Positions 6,910-13,205 of a stretch of 13,205 nucleotides of DNA are shown here, piece after piece; within the stretch, counting starts at the first letter, position 1, and each line of letters begins with the position of its first letter. Made by a program: the position numbers and the translations under genes. The notes below the pieces were generated by a model. That model ran no database searches. It saw nothing but the letters and a program-made list of their open reading frames with translations, and was not told the DNA's origin. The DNA is taken from positions 1-13,205 of the forward strand of contig JAUIJQ010000030.1 in the NCBI GenBank assembly GCA_030431165.1, read 5' to 3'. The stretch is from Rhodothermia bacterium. GTDB taxonomy: Bacteria; Bacteroidota; Rhodothermia; Rhodothermales; JABDKH01.

Positions 6910-7404
6910 ATGCACACTCCGGAAACTCACACGTCCGCTCCTCCGGCCTTATTTCCGGCCTTCCTTCGAATTGCGTCTGTGTGCGTTGTCGCACTGCTTA
7001 CATGGACTGTCGCCACGAGCGCCGGCGCTAACCAGGCTCTTGGTCAGTCGATTGAAGAACAACTGGCTGCCAAAGCCGAAGTCTTTGAGACAGCCTACAA
7101 CAGCGGCAACATCGACGACCTGATGGCGCTGTTCACGCCTGACGCTTCACTCGCTCCGGGCGGCGAGCAGACATTCACCGACCCGGCGCAGGTACGCGGG
7201 ATCCTCCTCGATTCCATTCAGTCAACCGACAACCTGTCCCTTTCGATTCGTGAAACGACGACCGGCGATGGCACAGCAAAACAAACCGGCCGCTATGTCG
7301 TCGACAACGGCTCCGAGTTCGGCCTGTCAGGTGGTTTCACGTTGTCGTGGGTTCAAACCGATTCCGGCGATTGGCTCGTCAGCAATTTAGCCTGGACGCA
7401 GTAG
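6910..7404 (+). CDS. Small secreted NTF2-like (SnoaL/DUF4440-type) protein
   Basis: A 164-residue protein with a hydrophobic signal segment (about residues 17-38) ending in ATSAGA, a plausible signal peptidase I site near residues 38-42; there is no lipobox Cys. The mature 120 residues form a compact NTF2-like pattern. An amphipathic helix EEQLAAKAEVFETAYNSGN is followed by IDDLMALFTPDASLAPGG, the helix-plus-strand opening typical of DUF4440/SnoaL proteins. Later strands include LSLSIRETTTGDG, AKQTGRYVV and FTLSWVQTDSGDWLVSNLAW. Family members serve as small-ligand-binding domains or minor enzymes; nothing here identifies a ligand. It is the third exported protein of this fold type in the window. 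The A at 6910 begins the only reasonable ATG before the signal peptide. Confidence 0.85.
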   Translation: MHTPETHTSAPPALFPAFLRIASVCVVALLTWTVATSAGANQALGQSIEEQLAAKAEVFETAYNSGNIDDLMALFTPDASLAPGGEQTFTDPAQVRGILLDSIQSTDNLSLSIRETTTGDGTAKQTGRYVVDNGSEFGLSGGFTLSWVQTDSGDWLVSNLAWTQ

Positions 7405-7423
7405 CGTTGGTCAACACCCGCAC

Positions 7424-7460
7424 GCTACCTTGCGCACGTACAGTGTATCAATGAGGTAGC
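7424..7460 (+). promoter_or_regulatory. Inverted repeat covering the leader of the dioxygenase gene, with possible -7 element
   Basis: GCTACCT at 7424-7430 and AGGTAGC at 7454-7460 are perfect 7-bp inverted arms with a 23-base loop. The 3' arm contains the only Shine-Dalgarno-like bases (GAGG at 7453-7456) before the ATG at 7469. Folding would hide them. The 5' arm overlaps TACCTTGCG (7426-7434), which resembles the elements at 6851 and 9726. The site could also act as a weak terminator for the preceding gene, but no T-run follows. Confidence 0.25.
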
Positions 7461-7468
7461 CGCCCGGG

Positions 7469-8296
7469 ATGTCGAGAACGCCGGATGTAATCGATGAGCC
7501 GTACGCCGTATCCGATTCGGATATCGCGTCTTTCCGCGACCGCGCCTTCGTAAAGTTGAAGCGCGTGTTGCCTGACGAAACGCTTGGTTTCTACGGCGCT
7601 GAAATATCCAGGAAGGTGCAAGAGCTAAATACGATGCACCTGCCAATGGAAGAGCGCAGTACCTATGACCGTGCCTTTCTGCAGGTCATGAATCTCTGGC
7701 GGCAGAGCGAGATCGTAAAACGACTCGTCTTCTCAAAACGGCTGGCCCGCATTGCGTCTGAATTGCTCGGCACAGACGGCGTTCGCCTATACCACGACCA
7801 GGCCCTGTACAAAGAGCCGGGCGGCGGCTTTACTCCGTGGCATGCTGATCAGTACTACTGGCCCCTTGCATCAGCTCGCACCGTCACGGCGTGGATACCG
7901 CTGCAGGAAACGCCGCTCTCTATGGGACCGCTGGAGTTCAGCGCACGTAGCCACACGCTGGCAGCGGGTCGCGAACTGAAGATCAGCGACGAAAGCGAGG
8001 AGCAGATCGGCACGCTGCTTGGCAACAATGACTTCGAGCACGTGGTGCAGCCCTTCGAACTCGGCGACGTCAGCTTCCACGCCGGATGGCTCTTCCACCG
8101 CGCCGGCCCCAACACGACGGATCAGCCGCGCGAGGTGATGACGATCATCTACATGGACGCCGACATGCGACTCAAGGCTCCGGAGAATGAGAATCAGCAA
8201 GCTGACTGGGACGCGTGGTGCCCCGGTGCGGTAGTCGGATCAGTCATTGACACGCCGCTGAACCCGGTACTGTACCACGCCGGTTACGCGACGTAG
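7469..8296 (+). CDS. Phytanoyl-CoA dioxygenase (PhyH) family Fe(II)/2-oxoglutarate oxygenase
   Basis: A 275-residue non-haem iron oxygenase, expected to hydroxylate an organic substrate with O2 and 2-oxoglutarate. The facial triad is visible: H125 and D127 in TPWHADQYYW and the distal H210 in LFHRAGPN. R221 in the following strand (PREVMTIIYMD) should bind the 2-oxoglutarate carboxylate. The C-terminal segment PGAVVGSVIDTPLNPVLYH matches the usual PhyH ending (SPLNPV-like). ATG 7469 directly precedes the first conserved helix. The gene is 64 bases after the NTF2-like gene and ends convergent with the aldehyde dehydrogenase, their coding ends overlapping by 13 bases (8284-8296). Bacterial PhyH relatives act on very different substrates (fatty acyl-CoAs, osmolytes, alkaloid-type molecules), so the substrate is unknown. 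Confidence 0.93.
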   Translation: MSRTPDVIDEPYAVSDSDIASFRDRAFVKLKRVLPDETLGFYGAEISRKVQELNTMHLPMEERSTYDRAFLQVMNLWRQSEIVKRLVFSKRLARIASELLGTDGVRLYHDQALYKEPGGGFTPWHADQYYWPLASARTVTAWIPLQETPLSMGPLEFSARSHTLAAGRELKISDESEEQIGTLLGNNDFEHVVQPFELGDVSFHAGWLFHRAGPNTTDQPREVMTIIYMDADMRLKAPENENQQADWDAWCPGAVVGSVIDTPLNPVLYHAGYAT

Positions 8297-9654
8297 ACGG
8301 TCTTTGCGTTTACGAACTCGCGGATGCCGTGCACCGACAACTCGCGTCCGTAGCCGCTGTCCTTGATTCCACCGAACGGAAGTCTGGGGTCGGATTTCAC
8401 AAGTGCGTTTACGAAACACGCCCCGGCCTGTAGCTCTTCAGCCGCGATGCGCCGTCCGCGAGCAACATCACCTGTAAAGACAGCGGCGCCGAGTCCGAAG
8501 TCTGACTGATTGGCCATCCTGATCGCTTCCTCTTCGTTGGCAACCGCAACTATCGCGGCAACGGGGCCAAACAACTCGTCGTCAAACGCGGGCATCCCGG
8601 GACGCACACCGGTAAGCACCGTGGGCGGATAAAAAGCGCCCGGGCCATCGGGAATCTTCCCGCCCAACAGACACGTCGCGCCACGTTCGACGCTTTCGAG
8701 AACCTGCCGATGAAGATCATCACGGAGGTCAACGCGAGCCTGTGGTCCGACGTCAGTGCTTTCCAGTGCCGGGTCGCCGACACGACGCCTCCGCATTTCA
8801 TCAACAAACAGCGAGACGAACGCATCGTGTACATCGCGAACCACGATGAATCGCTTTGCCGCGATACAGCTCTGACCCGAATTAATCAGTCGGCTATCTA
8901 CGCACGTCTTTACCGCCGTTGGAATATCTGCGTCGCTGAGCACGACGTAGGGATCACTGCCACCAAGCTCAAGGACCGACTTCTTCAGCGCCTTGCCGGC
9001 CTGCGCCGCGACTGCGCGCCCGGCCGGCGTACTGCCCGTCAACGTCACTGCACGCACACGCGGATCATTGATTACATCGGCAACTTGATCGCTGCCAATC
9101 AGCAACGTTCGGAAGAGGTTCGTTGGAAAGCCCGCGTCTTCAAAGATGCGTTCAATCGCTAACGCGCACCCGGGAACGTTCGATGCGTGTTTCAATAATC
9201 CGCCATTTCCTGCCATGAGTCCGGGCGCGGCAAAACGGAAAACCTGCCACAGCGGGAAGTTCCAGGGCATCACGGCAAGGACCACCCCAAGCGGCTGGTA
9301 GGCCACAAAGCTCTCACTCGCATCGGTTGCGATGTGTTCATCAGAGAGAAAGGCGGCGGCACTGTCTGCGTAATACTCGCAGACCCAGGCACACTTTTCG
9401 ACTTCGGATCTTCCCTGCGCCACCGGCTTTCCCATCTCTTCAGCCATCAGGGTAGCAAGTGGATCCTTCCGATCGCGCAGCAGTGAAGCCGCCCGCTGCA
9501 TCAAGCCGGCGCGATCAGTGATTGACACGCGGCGCCAGTACACCTGCGCAGCCGCGGCTTCGCCGATGATTGAGTCAATATGGGCCTGCGTGTGCGGATC
9601 GTATTCTGCGAGAACTTCGCCGTTTGCAGGACTTGTTGCGATGATCTTCTTCAT
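8284..9654 (-). CDS. NAD(P)-dependent aldehyde dehydrogenase, succinate-semialdehyde dehydrogenase-like
   Basis: A 456-residue ALDH-superfamily enzyme oxidising an aldehyde to the acid. Key residues are present: N132 in PWNFPLWQ, K155 in LLKHASN (cofactor and transition-state binding), GSTPAGRAV for the Rossmann turn, the general base E229 in VLELGGSDPYVVL, and the nucleophile C263 in NSGQSCIAAKRF. The late motif FGPVAAIV and the C-terminal PFGGIKDSGYGRELSVHG are also clear. HASNVPG, NSGQSCIAAKR and the modest length (about 455) resemble the GabD/Sad-type succinate-semialdehyde group, but substrate assignment is inference. The ATG at 9654 starts MKKIIATSPANGE, the normal N-terminus for this group. 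It diverges from the hydrolase gene across 140 bases and converges on the dioxygenase gene. Confidence 0.93.
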   Translation of the reverse strand: MKKIIATSPANGEVLAEYDPHTQAHIDSIIGEAAAAQVYWRRVSITDRAGLMQRAASLLRDRKDPLATLMAEEMGKPVAQGRSEVEKCAWVCEYYADSAAAFLSDEHIATDASESFVAYQPLGVVLAVMPWNFPLWQVFRFAAPGLMAGNGGLLKHASNVPGCALAIERIFEDAGFPTNLFRTLLIGSDQVADVINDPRVRAVTLTGSTPAGRAVAAQAGKALKKSVLELGGSDPYVVLSDADIPTAVKTCVDSRLINSGQSCIAAKRFIVVRDVHDAFVSLFVDEMRRRRVGDPALESTDVGPQARVDLRDDLHRQVLESVERGATCLLGGKIPDGPGAFYPPTVLTGVRPGMPAFDDELFGPVAAIVAVANEEEAIRMANQSDFGLGAAVFTGDVARGRRIAAEELQAGACFVNALVKSDPRLPFGGIKDSGYGRELSVHGIREFVNAKTVYVA

Positions 9655-9702
9655 ACCTGAAGTTGCGGTCGTTGCGTTCTATCTCTTGTTGTGTCTGAAC
9701 AA

Positions 9703-9731
9703 TTGGCGGCGGCAGACACCAATGGTATACT
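9703..9731 (+). promoter_or_regulatory. Sigma70-type promoter for the hydrolase-permease pair
   Basis: TTGGCG at 9703-9708 and TATACT at 9726-9731 are separated by exactly 17 bases and match TTGACA/TATAAT at 4/6 and 5/6 positions. Read as a Bacteroidota-type promoter, TTG at 9703-9705 is 20 bases from TATACTGC, which is also acceptable. The predicted transcription start falls near 9737-9739. This gives a leader of about 57 bases before ATG 9795. It lies in the divergent interval; I found no equally good promoter for the minus-strand gene. Confidence 0.55.
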
Positions 9732-9794
9732 GCGGGCGTGCACCACCAGTTCGGCCGGCATATAAGTGCCGGTTCGACGCTCAGCCACCATGCC

Positions 9795-10442
9795 ATGATT
9801 GGACCTCACAACGACCAACCGGTACTTACTGCGGGCAAGCCCCTGGAAGAAGCCGTGGCAGCTATGGTGCTCGTCCACGGGCGCAACGCCTCGGCGGACA
9901 ATATCTTGACGCTGACCGACGTCTTCGACAGCGACGACTTTGCGTACCTCGCGCCATCCGCAGCAGGTCATACCTGGTATCCGTATTCGTTTATGGCCGA
10001 CACCCACATGAACGAACCGGGACTATCCTCCGGCCTGGAGGTACTGTCGTCGTTGGTAAACTCCATTGTTGCAGCCGGTATTCCGACTGAGCGCATTCTG
10101 CTCGCCGGCTTTTCGCAGGGTGCCTGCCTCACATGCGAATTCAGCGTGCGCAATCCGGCGCGTTATGGTGGCGTAGTGGCATACAGCGGCGGGCTTATCG
10201 GTCCGCCGGGTACGTCGTGGCGCGAGTCGGGCGACTTCGCGGATACACCGGTATTCCTGGGCTGCAGCGACATCGACCCGCACATCCCCGGGTTACGCGT
10301 GCAGGAATCCGCAGACGTATTTCGCCGGATGGGTGCCGACGTCACGCTTCGCCTCTACACAGGCATGGGCCACACAGTAAATGACGACGAGGTTCAGTTT
10401 ACACGGTCGCTCATGGCGGCAATCACCGATCACGACGACTAG
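9795..10442 (+). CDS. Alpha/beta hydrolase, phospholipase/carboxylesterase family (Abhydrolase_2)
   Basis: A 215-residue serine hydrolase resembling small carboxylesterases and acyl-protein thioesterases. The opening PVLTAGKPLEEAVAAMVLVHGRNASADNIL carries the oxyanion-side HGR turn. The nucleophile is S107 in AGFSQGACL, the acid is D161 (or D159) in GCSDIDPHIP, and the base is H193 in YTGMGHTV. I chose ATG 9795 because family alignment by memory begins around this point and because the promoter predicts transcription from about 9738. The frame is also open from GTG 9738, which would add 19 residues without family character. There is no signal peptide. The stop TAG is immediately followed by the permease ATG with no spacer, so the two genes form an operon. 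Substrate unknown. Confidence 0.9.
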   Translation: MIGPHNDQPVLTAGKPLEEAVAAMVLVHGRNASADNILTLTDVFDSDDFAYLAPSAAGHTWYPYSFMADTHMNEPGLSSGLEVLSSLVNSIVAAGIPTERILLAGFSQGACLTCEFSVRNPARYGGVVAYSGGLIGPPGTSWRESGDFADTPVFLGCSDIDPHIPGLRVQESADVFRRMGADVTLRLYTGMGHTVNDDEVQFTRSLMAAITDHDD

Positions 10443-12569
10443 ATGGCGCGCGAATCAAACCCAACGAGGCTCAAGAAGGAACTCGGCCTGTTCGACGTCT
10501 ATGCGATCGCAACAGGCGCCATGTTCAGTTCGGGCTTCTTCCTGCTGCCTGGACTCGCAGCAACAAAAGGAGGACCTGCCGTTGTACTCGCGTATCTGCT
10601 CGCGGGGATCCTCATCCTTCCGGCGATGCTCAGCAAAGCGGAGCTCAGCACAGCCCTTCCTCGCGCCGGTGGAACGTATTACTTCCTCGATCGCGCCCTC
10701 GGGCCGATGTTCGGCACAATCGGCGGCCTCGGCACATTCCTCGCATTGACACTGAAGACAGCGTTCGCCCTTGTCGGCATCGGGGCGTACGCCTCCCTGT
10801 ACGTTGAGCTTCCAATCAAACCGGTCGCAATTGCACTTACCGTTGCGTTTGTGGCGATCAACGTGGTCGGCGCAAAAGAGAGCAGCGGCTTGCAGCGGGC
10901 GCTGGTAACCGTGCTGCTCGTTGTGCTGGCGTACTTCATGGCCGTGGGGGCGTTCGACCTGATCGCGCACCAGCCCGTCGAGCTTACAAAACAGCGTTTT
11001 TCTCCATTTCTGCCAAACGGGTTTGCCGGATTGTTGTCGACAATCGGCTTTGTGTTCGTTTCGTATGCCGGATTGACAAAGGTTGCCAGTGTCGCGGAAG
11101 AGGTAAAGAACCCGGACAGGAATATTCCACTGGGCATGATCCTGTCGCTGGCGTCAACTAGCCTCGTCTACGTCGTTGGTGTATTCATAGTCGTTGCCGT
11201 GCTGGACCCCTCGGTATTGCACAGCGACCTCACGCCGATAGCGACTGCGACCGAGGCGTTTTCTTCCGGACTGCCGGCGTCGGTGGCGGTGCCGCTGATT
11301 GTGATTGCAGCACTGGCTGCTTTTGCGTCAACCGGAAACGCAGGCATCATGTCGGCGTCACGCTATCCGTTGGCGATGGCGCGTGATCGGCTGCTGCCGA
11401 CGCGCTTCGCAAAACTTGGGCGGTTTGGAACGCCGACAACGGCAATCCTGGCTACAGGTGCGTTGATGGTTGTGTTCATTGTCGTACTCGACGAAGAAGG
11501 GATTGCGAAGCTGGCCAGCGCCTTCCAGCTCTTCATCTTCATCCTGGTCAACTTCGCTGTAATCGTTATGCGGGAGAGCCGGATCCCGTCGTACGACCCC
11601 GGCTATCGATCGCCACTGTATCCCTGGATGCAACTTGCCGGCATGCTGATCTCGCTTGTCCTGATCGCGTCAATGGGTTGGCTGGCTTCGGCGTTTACGC
11701 TGGCCGTTGTGGCCGCGTGCCTGCTATGGTATTATCGCTATGCTAGGAAGCACGTCATCAGGGACGGCGCCATCTACCACTGGTTCAGCCGACTCGGGCA
11801 GCGCCGCTACGATGACCTCGACCGCGAATTCCGCGGCATCCTGAAAGAAAAGGGACTGCGTGAGGACGATCCTTTTGACGAGACCATTGCACGCGCGCAG
11901 GTGATCGAGGCATCACCGTCGATGGCGTTTGAGGACGTGGTGCACAAAGCGGCGGCCCTTTTTGCACGCCGACTACCGGTGCTGGCTGAGCGCATCGCGC
12001 AGGGATTCCTCGAGGGTACGCGCACCGGCGCAACACCGTGCTCTGACGGAGCCGCGCTGCCGCATCTTCATGTCCCGGGACTTGACGGACCCGAAGTTGT
12101 GCTCGCCCGCTCGCTGTCTGGACTGCACATTGATGTCGGCGACTCGTTTGGTGATGCGCACCCCGTGGACGAACCCGTCCACGCTGTCTTCTTCCTTGTC
12201 AGTCCAGAGGAGGATCCGGGGCAACATCTTCGCATGCTCGCGCAGATCGCAAACGTCATCGACGACCCGGACTTCATCGAACGCTGGCTCGCAGCCGGCA
12301 GCGTGGCTCACATCAAGGAAGTGCTGCTACGTGACGCACACTACCTGACAATCCGCGTGCATTCGCTGGACCGGACGGCTGAGCTTGTAGGGCAGAAGAT
12401 CCGCGACCTGGACCTACCCGACCCGTGTCTGGTTGCGGTTATCCGGCGTGGCGACCGCATGGTTGTGCCGAGGGGTGACACGGTTCTGGAGGATGGCGAC
12501 CGCCTTACCGTAATCGGCACGCCGGTGGTTCTGGAGGCGCTGACTGATCGCTACGTGCCGATAGACTGA
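10443..12569 (+). CDS. APC-family amino acid permease fused to PTS EIIA-like and RCK_C (TrkA-C) domains
   Basis: A 708-residue inner-membrane transporter. Residues 1-430 are an APC-superfamily permease with about 12 helices. TM1 has GAMFSSGFFLLPG, followed by LPRAGGTYYFLDRALG and the family block YAGLTKVASVAEEVKNPDRN (ending about 227). A charged linker with YYRYARKHV and DLDREFRGILKEKG leads to an EIIA-type-2-like domain (about 495-625). This contains ALPHLHVPGLDGPEV, where H541 sits at the position of the EIIA phospho-His, and VFFLVSPEEDPGQHLRMLAQIA. A C-terminal RCK_C domain (about 633-706) ends in DTVLEDGDRLTVIGTP, the usual TrkA-C signature. RCK_C domains in transporters can bind nucleotides such as c-di-AMP, so gating by a ligand and by the EIIA part is a reasonable inference. 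It starts on the base after the hydrolase stop. The transported solute is unknown. Confidence 0.92.
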   Translation: MARESNPTRLKKELGLFDVYAIATGAMFSSGFFLLPGLAATKGGPAVVLAYLLAGILILPAMLSKAELSTALPRAGGTYYFLDRALGPMFGTIGGLGTFLALTLKTAFALVGIGAYASLYVELPIKPVAIALTVAFVAINVVGAKESSGLQRALVTVLLVVLAYFMAVGAFDLIAHQPVELTKQRFSPFLPNGFAGLLSTIGFVFVSYAGLTKVASVAEEVKNPDRNIPLGMILSLASTSLVYVVGVFIVVAVLDPSVLHSDLTPIATATEAFSSGLPASVAVPLIVIAALAAFASTGNAGIMSASRYPLAMARDRLLPTRFAKLGRFGTPTTAILATGALMVVFIVVLDEEGIAKLASAFQLFIFILVNFAVIVMRESRIPSYDPGYRSPLYPWMQLAGMLISLVLIASMGWLASAFTLAVVAACLLWYYRYARKHVIRDGAIYHWFSRLGQRRYDDLDREFRGILKEKGLREDDPFDETIARAQVIEASPSMAFEDVVHKAAALFARRLPVLAERIAQGFLEGTRTGATPCSDGAALPHLHVPGLDGPEVVLARSLSGLHIDVGDSFGDAHPVDEPVHAVFFLVSPEEDPGQHLRMLAQIANVIDDPDFIERWLAAGSVAHIKEVLLRDAHYLTIRVHSLDRTAELVGQKIRDLDLPDPCLVAVIRRGDRMVVPRGDTVLEDGDRLTVIGTPVVLEALTDRYVPID

Positions 12570-12585
12570 TCGCTACGTGCCGATC
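12542..12585. repeat. 22-base tandem duplication across the permease stop codon
   Basis: The 21 bases at 12542-12562 recur exactly at 12564-12584 (period 22), with a degenerate third start (AACTGATTCGC at 12586). The first copy codes for the last residues of the permease; the current TGA at 12567-12569 lies at the start of the second copy. Removing one 22-base unit gives a frame ending VPIN-TGA instead of VPID-TGA, so the duplication recreated a stop at the same protein length. Confidence 0.9.
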
Positions 12586-12636
12586 AACTGATTCGCGCAG
12601 CCGGGTGGGCCGGGCGCAAGTAACACGCCAGGCGCA

Positions 12637-13205
12637 TCAACCGTAGCGCCCCTCGATATAGTTGGCGGTCTCTTCGTTCTCCGGGGTAACGAACATCTCC
12701 TCTGTCTTGCCATGCTCAACCATCTTGCCCATGAGCATGAAGGCACACTCGTCGCTGGCTCGACGTGCCTGCGCCATGTTGTGCGTGACAATCAGAATGG
12801 TGTACTCACCGCGCAACTCCCAGATAAGCTCCTCGATCGCCTCAGTCGCAGCGGGATCGAGTGCTGAGCACGGCTCGTCCATGAGCAATAGCGAGGGCTT
12901 TACGGGCAACAAGCGGGCAATACAAAGCTTCTGTTGTTCCTCAAGCGAAAGCTCCGTCGCTTTCTGATCAAGCCGGTCTTTCACTTCGTCCCAGAGAAGA
13001 ACTTTCCGAAGCGATTCCTCTACGAGTTCAGCCTCCCGTTGCCGATCCTGTCTGCCCTGCGATGCATGCAGTCGAAATCCGAAGGCAACGTTGTCCCTTA
13101 TCGACAGCGGAAACGGATTGGGTCGCTGAAACACCATCCCCACTTCTTTCCGGAGTTGGGGCATGGAGACGTCGTCATCAAGGATGTTCTTGCCAAGAAC
13201 CTCGA
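12637..13205 (-). CDS. pstB: Phosphate ABC transporter ATP-binding protein PstB, 5' end outside window
   Basis: The ATPase of the PstSCAB high-affinity phosphate importer, on the cytoplasmic face. About 189 codons are present; the N-terminal part with Walker A lies beyond the right edge. The frame continues through the internal Met at 13164 to the edge (EVLGKNILDDDVS), so that Met is not the start. PstB hallmarks: VGMVFQRPNPFPLSI (Q-loop), LLLMDEPCSALDP (Walker B and D-loop, around 12860-12893), IVTHNMAQARRASDE (H-loop) and the terminal YIEGRYG. Oddity: the ABC signature LSGGQ is LSLEEQQ (12931-12951), as I recall for Bacteroidota-type PstB. It converges on the permease gene with a 67-base gap that holds the duplication remnant and no convincing terminator. 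The pstSCA/phoU genes would be expected to the right. Confidence 0.94.
   Translation of the reverse strand, partial: EVLGKNILDDDVSMPQLRKEVGMVFQRPNPFPLSIRDNVAFGFRLHASQGRQDRQREAELVEESLRKVLLWDEVKDRLDQKATELSLEEQQKLCIARLLPVKPSLLLMDEPCSALDPAATEAIEELIWELRGEYTILIVTHNMAQARRASDECAFMLMGKMVEHGKTEEMFVTPENEETANYIEGRYG

Noticed and set aside
8710..9162. 150-codon plus-strand frame inside the aldehyde dehydrogenase gene
   Set aside because: Antisense shadow; the minus frame holds the catalytic Cys and Glu motifs across the same bases.
9738..9794. GTG start for the hydrolase as the primary call
   Set aside because: It coincides with the predicted transcription start and adds residues that do not look like the family; kept only as a finding.
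12986..13164. Internal Met at 13164 as the PstB start
   Set aside because: The frame continues conserved to the window edge, and the Met lies just before the Q-loop region, well after where Walker A must be.

Overview
The window looks like a chromosomal, housekeeping-type stretch from a moderately high-GC bacterium of the Bacteroidota/Rhodothermota side of the FCB group. This is an inference from protein style. The Tgt, the long-form IspH and the PstB with a non-canonical signature motif all read like members I recall from that group, and gene starts almost never carry a Shine-Dalgarno sequence. There are no RNA genes, CRISPR arrays, insertion sequences, phage genes or recognisable defence genes, and no interval of 300 bases or more lacks a gene.

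Layout, left to right. Bases 1-128 hold the probable tail of a gene that starts outside the window. From 239 to 5359 a run of plus-strand genes follows: a two-helix membrane protein, tgt (TTG start overlapping the previous stop), ispH, a SAM methyltransferase, and two lipoproteins that look like tandem relatives. The first lipoprotein overlaps the methyltransferase by four bases. Next come an M20-family dipeptidase (5420-6802), a small secreted NTF2-like protein (6910-7404) and a phytanoyl-CoA dioxygenase family enzyme (7469-8296). The dioxygenase converges on, and overlaps by 13 bases, a minus-strand aldehyde dehydrogenase (8284-9654).

A 140-base divergent region holds the best promoter in the window (about 9703-9731). 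It drives a carboxylesterase/phospholipase-type hydrolase (9795-10442) and, with zero spacing, a large amino-acid permease fused to a PTS EIIA-like domain and an RCK_C (TrkA-C) domain (10443-12569). A 22-base tandem duplication spans the permease stop codon. The 3' part of a minus-strand pstB (phosphate-transport ATPase) ends the window; its pst operon should continue to the right.

How the genes work together: tgt belongs to queuosine tRNA modification, ispH to the MEP isoprenoid pathway and pstB to phosphate uptake, so the window is mostly a set of independent metabolic genes. The tighter units are methyltransferase plus lipoprotein pair, and hydrolase plus permease. I found no convincing new multi-gene system. 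The points most worth a second look are the Tgt lacking all four classical zinc ligands, the permease-EIIA-RCK_C fusion, the stop-codon duplication, and the three secreted NTF2-like proteins.
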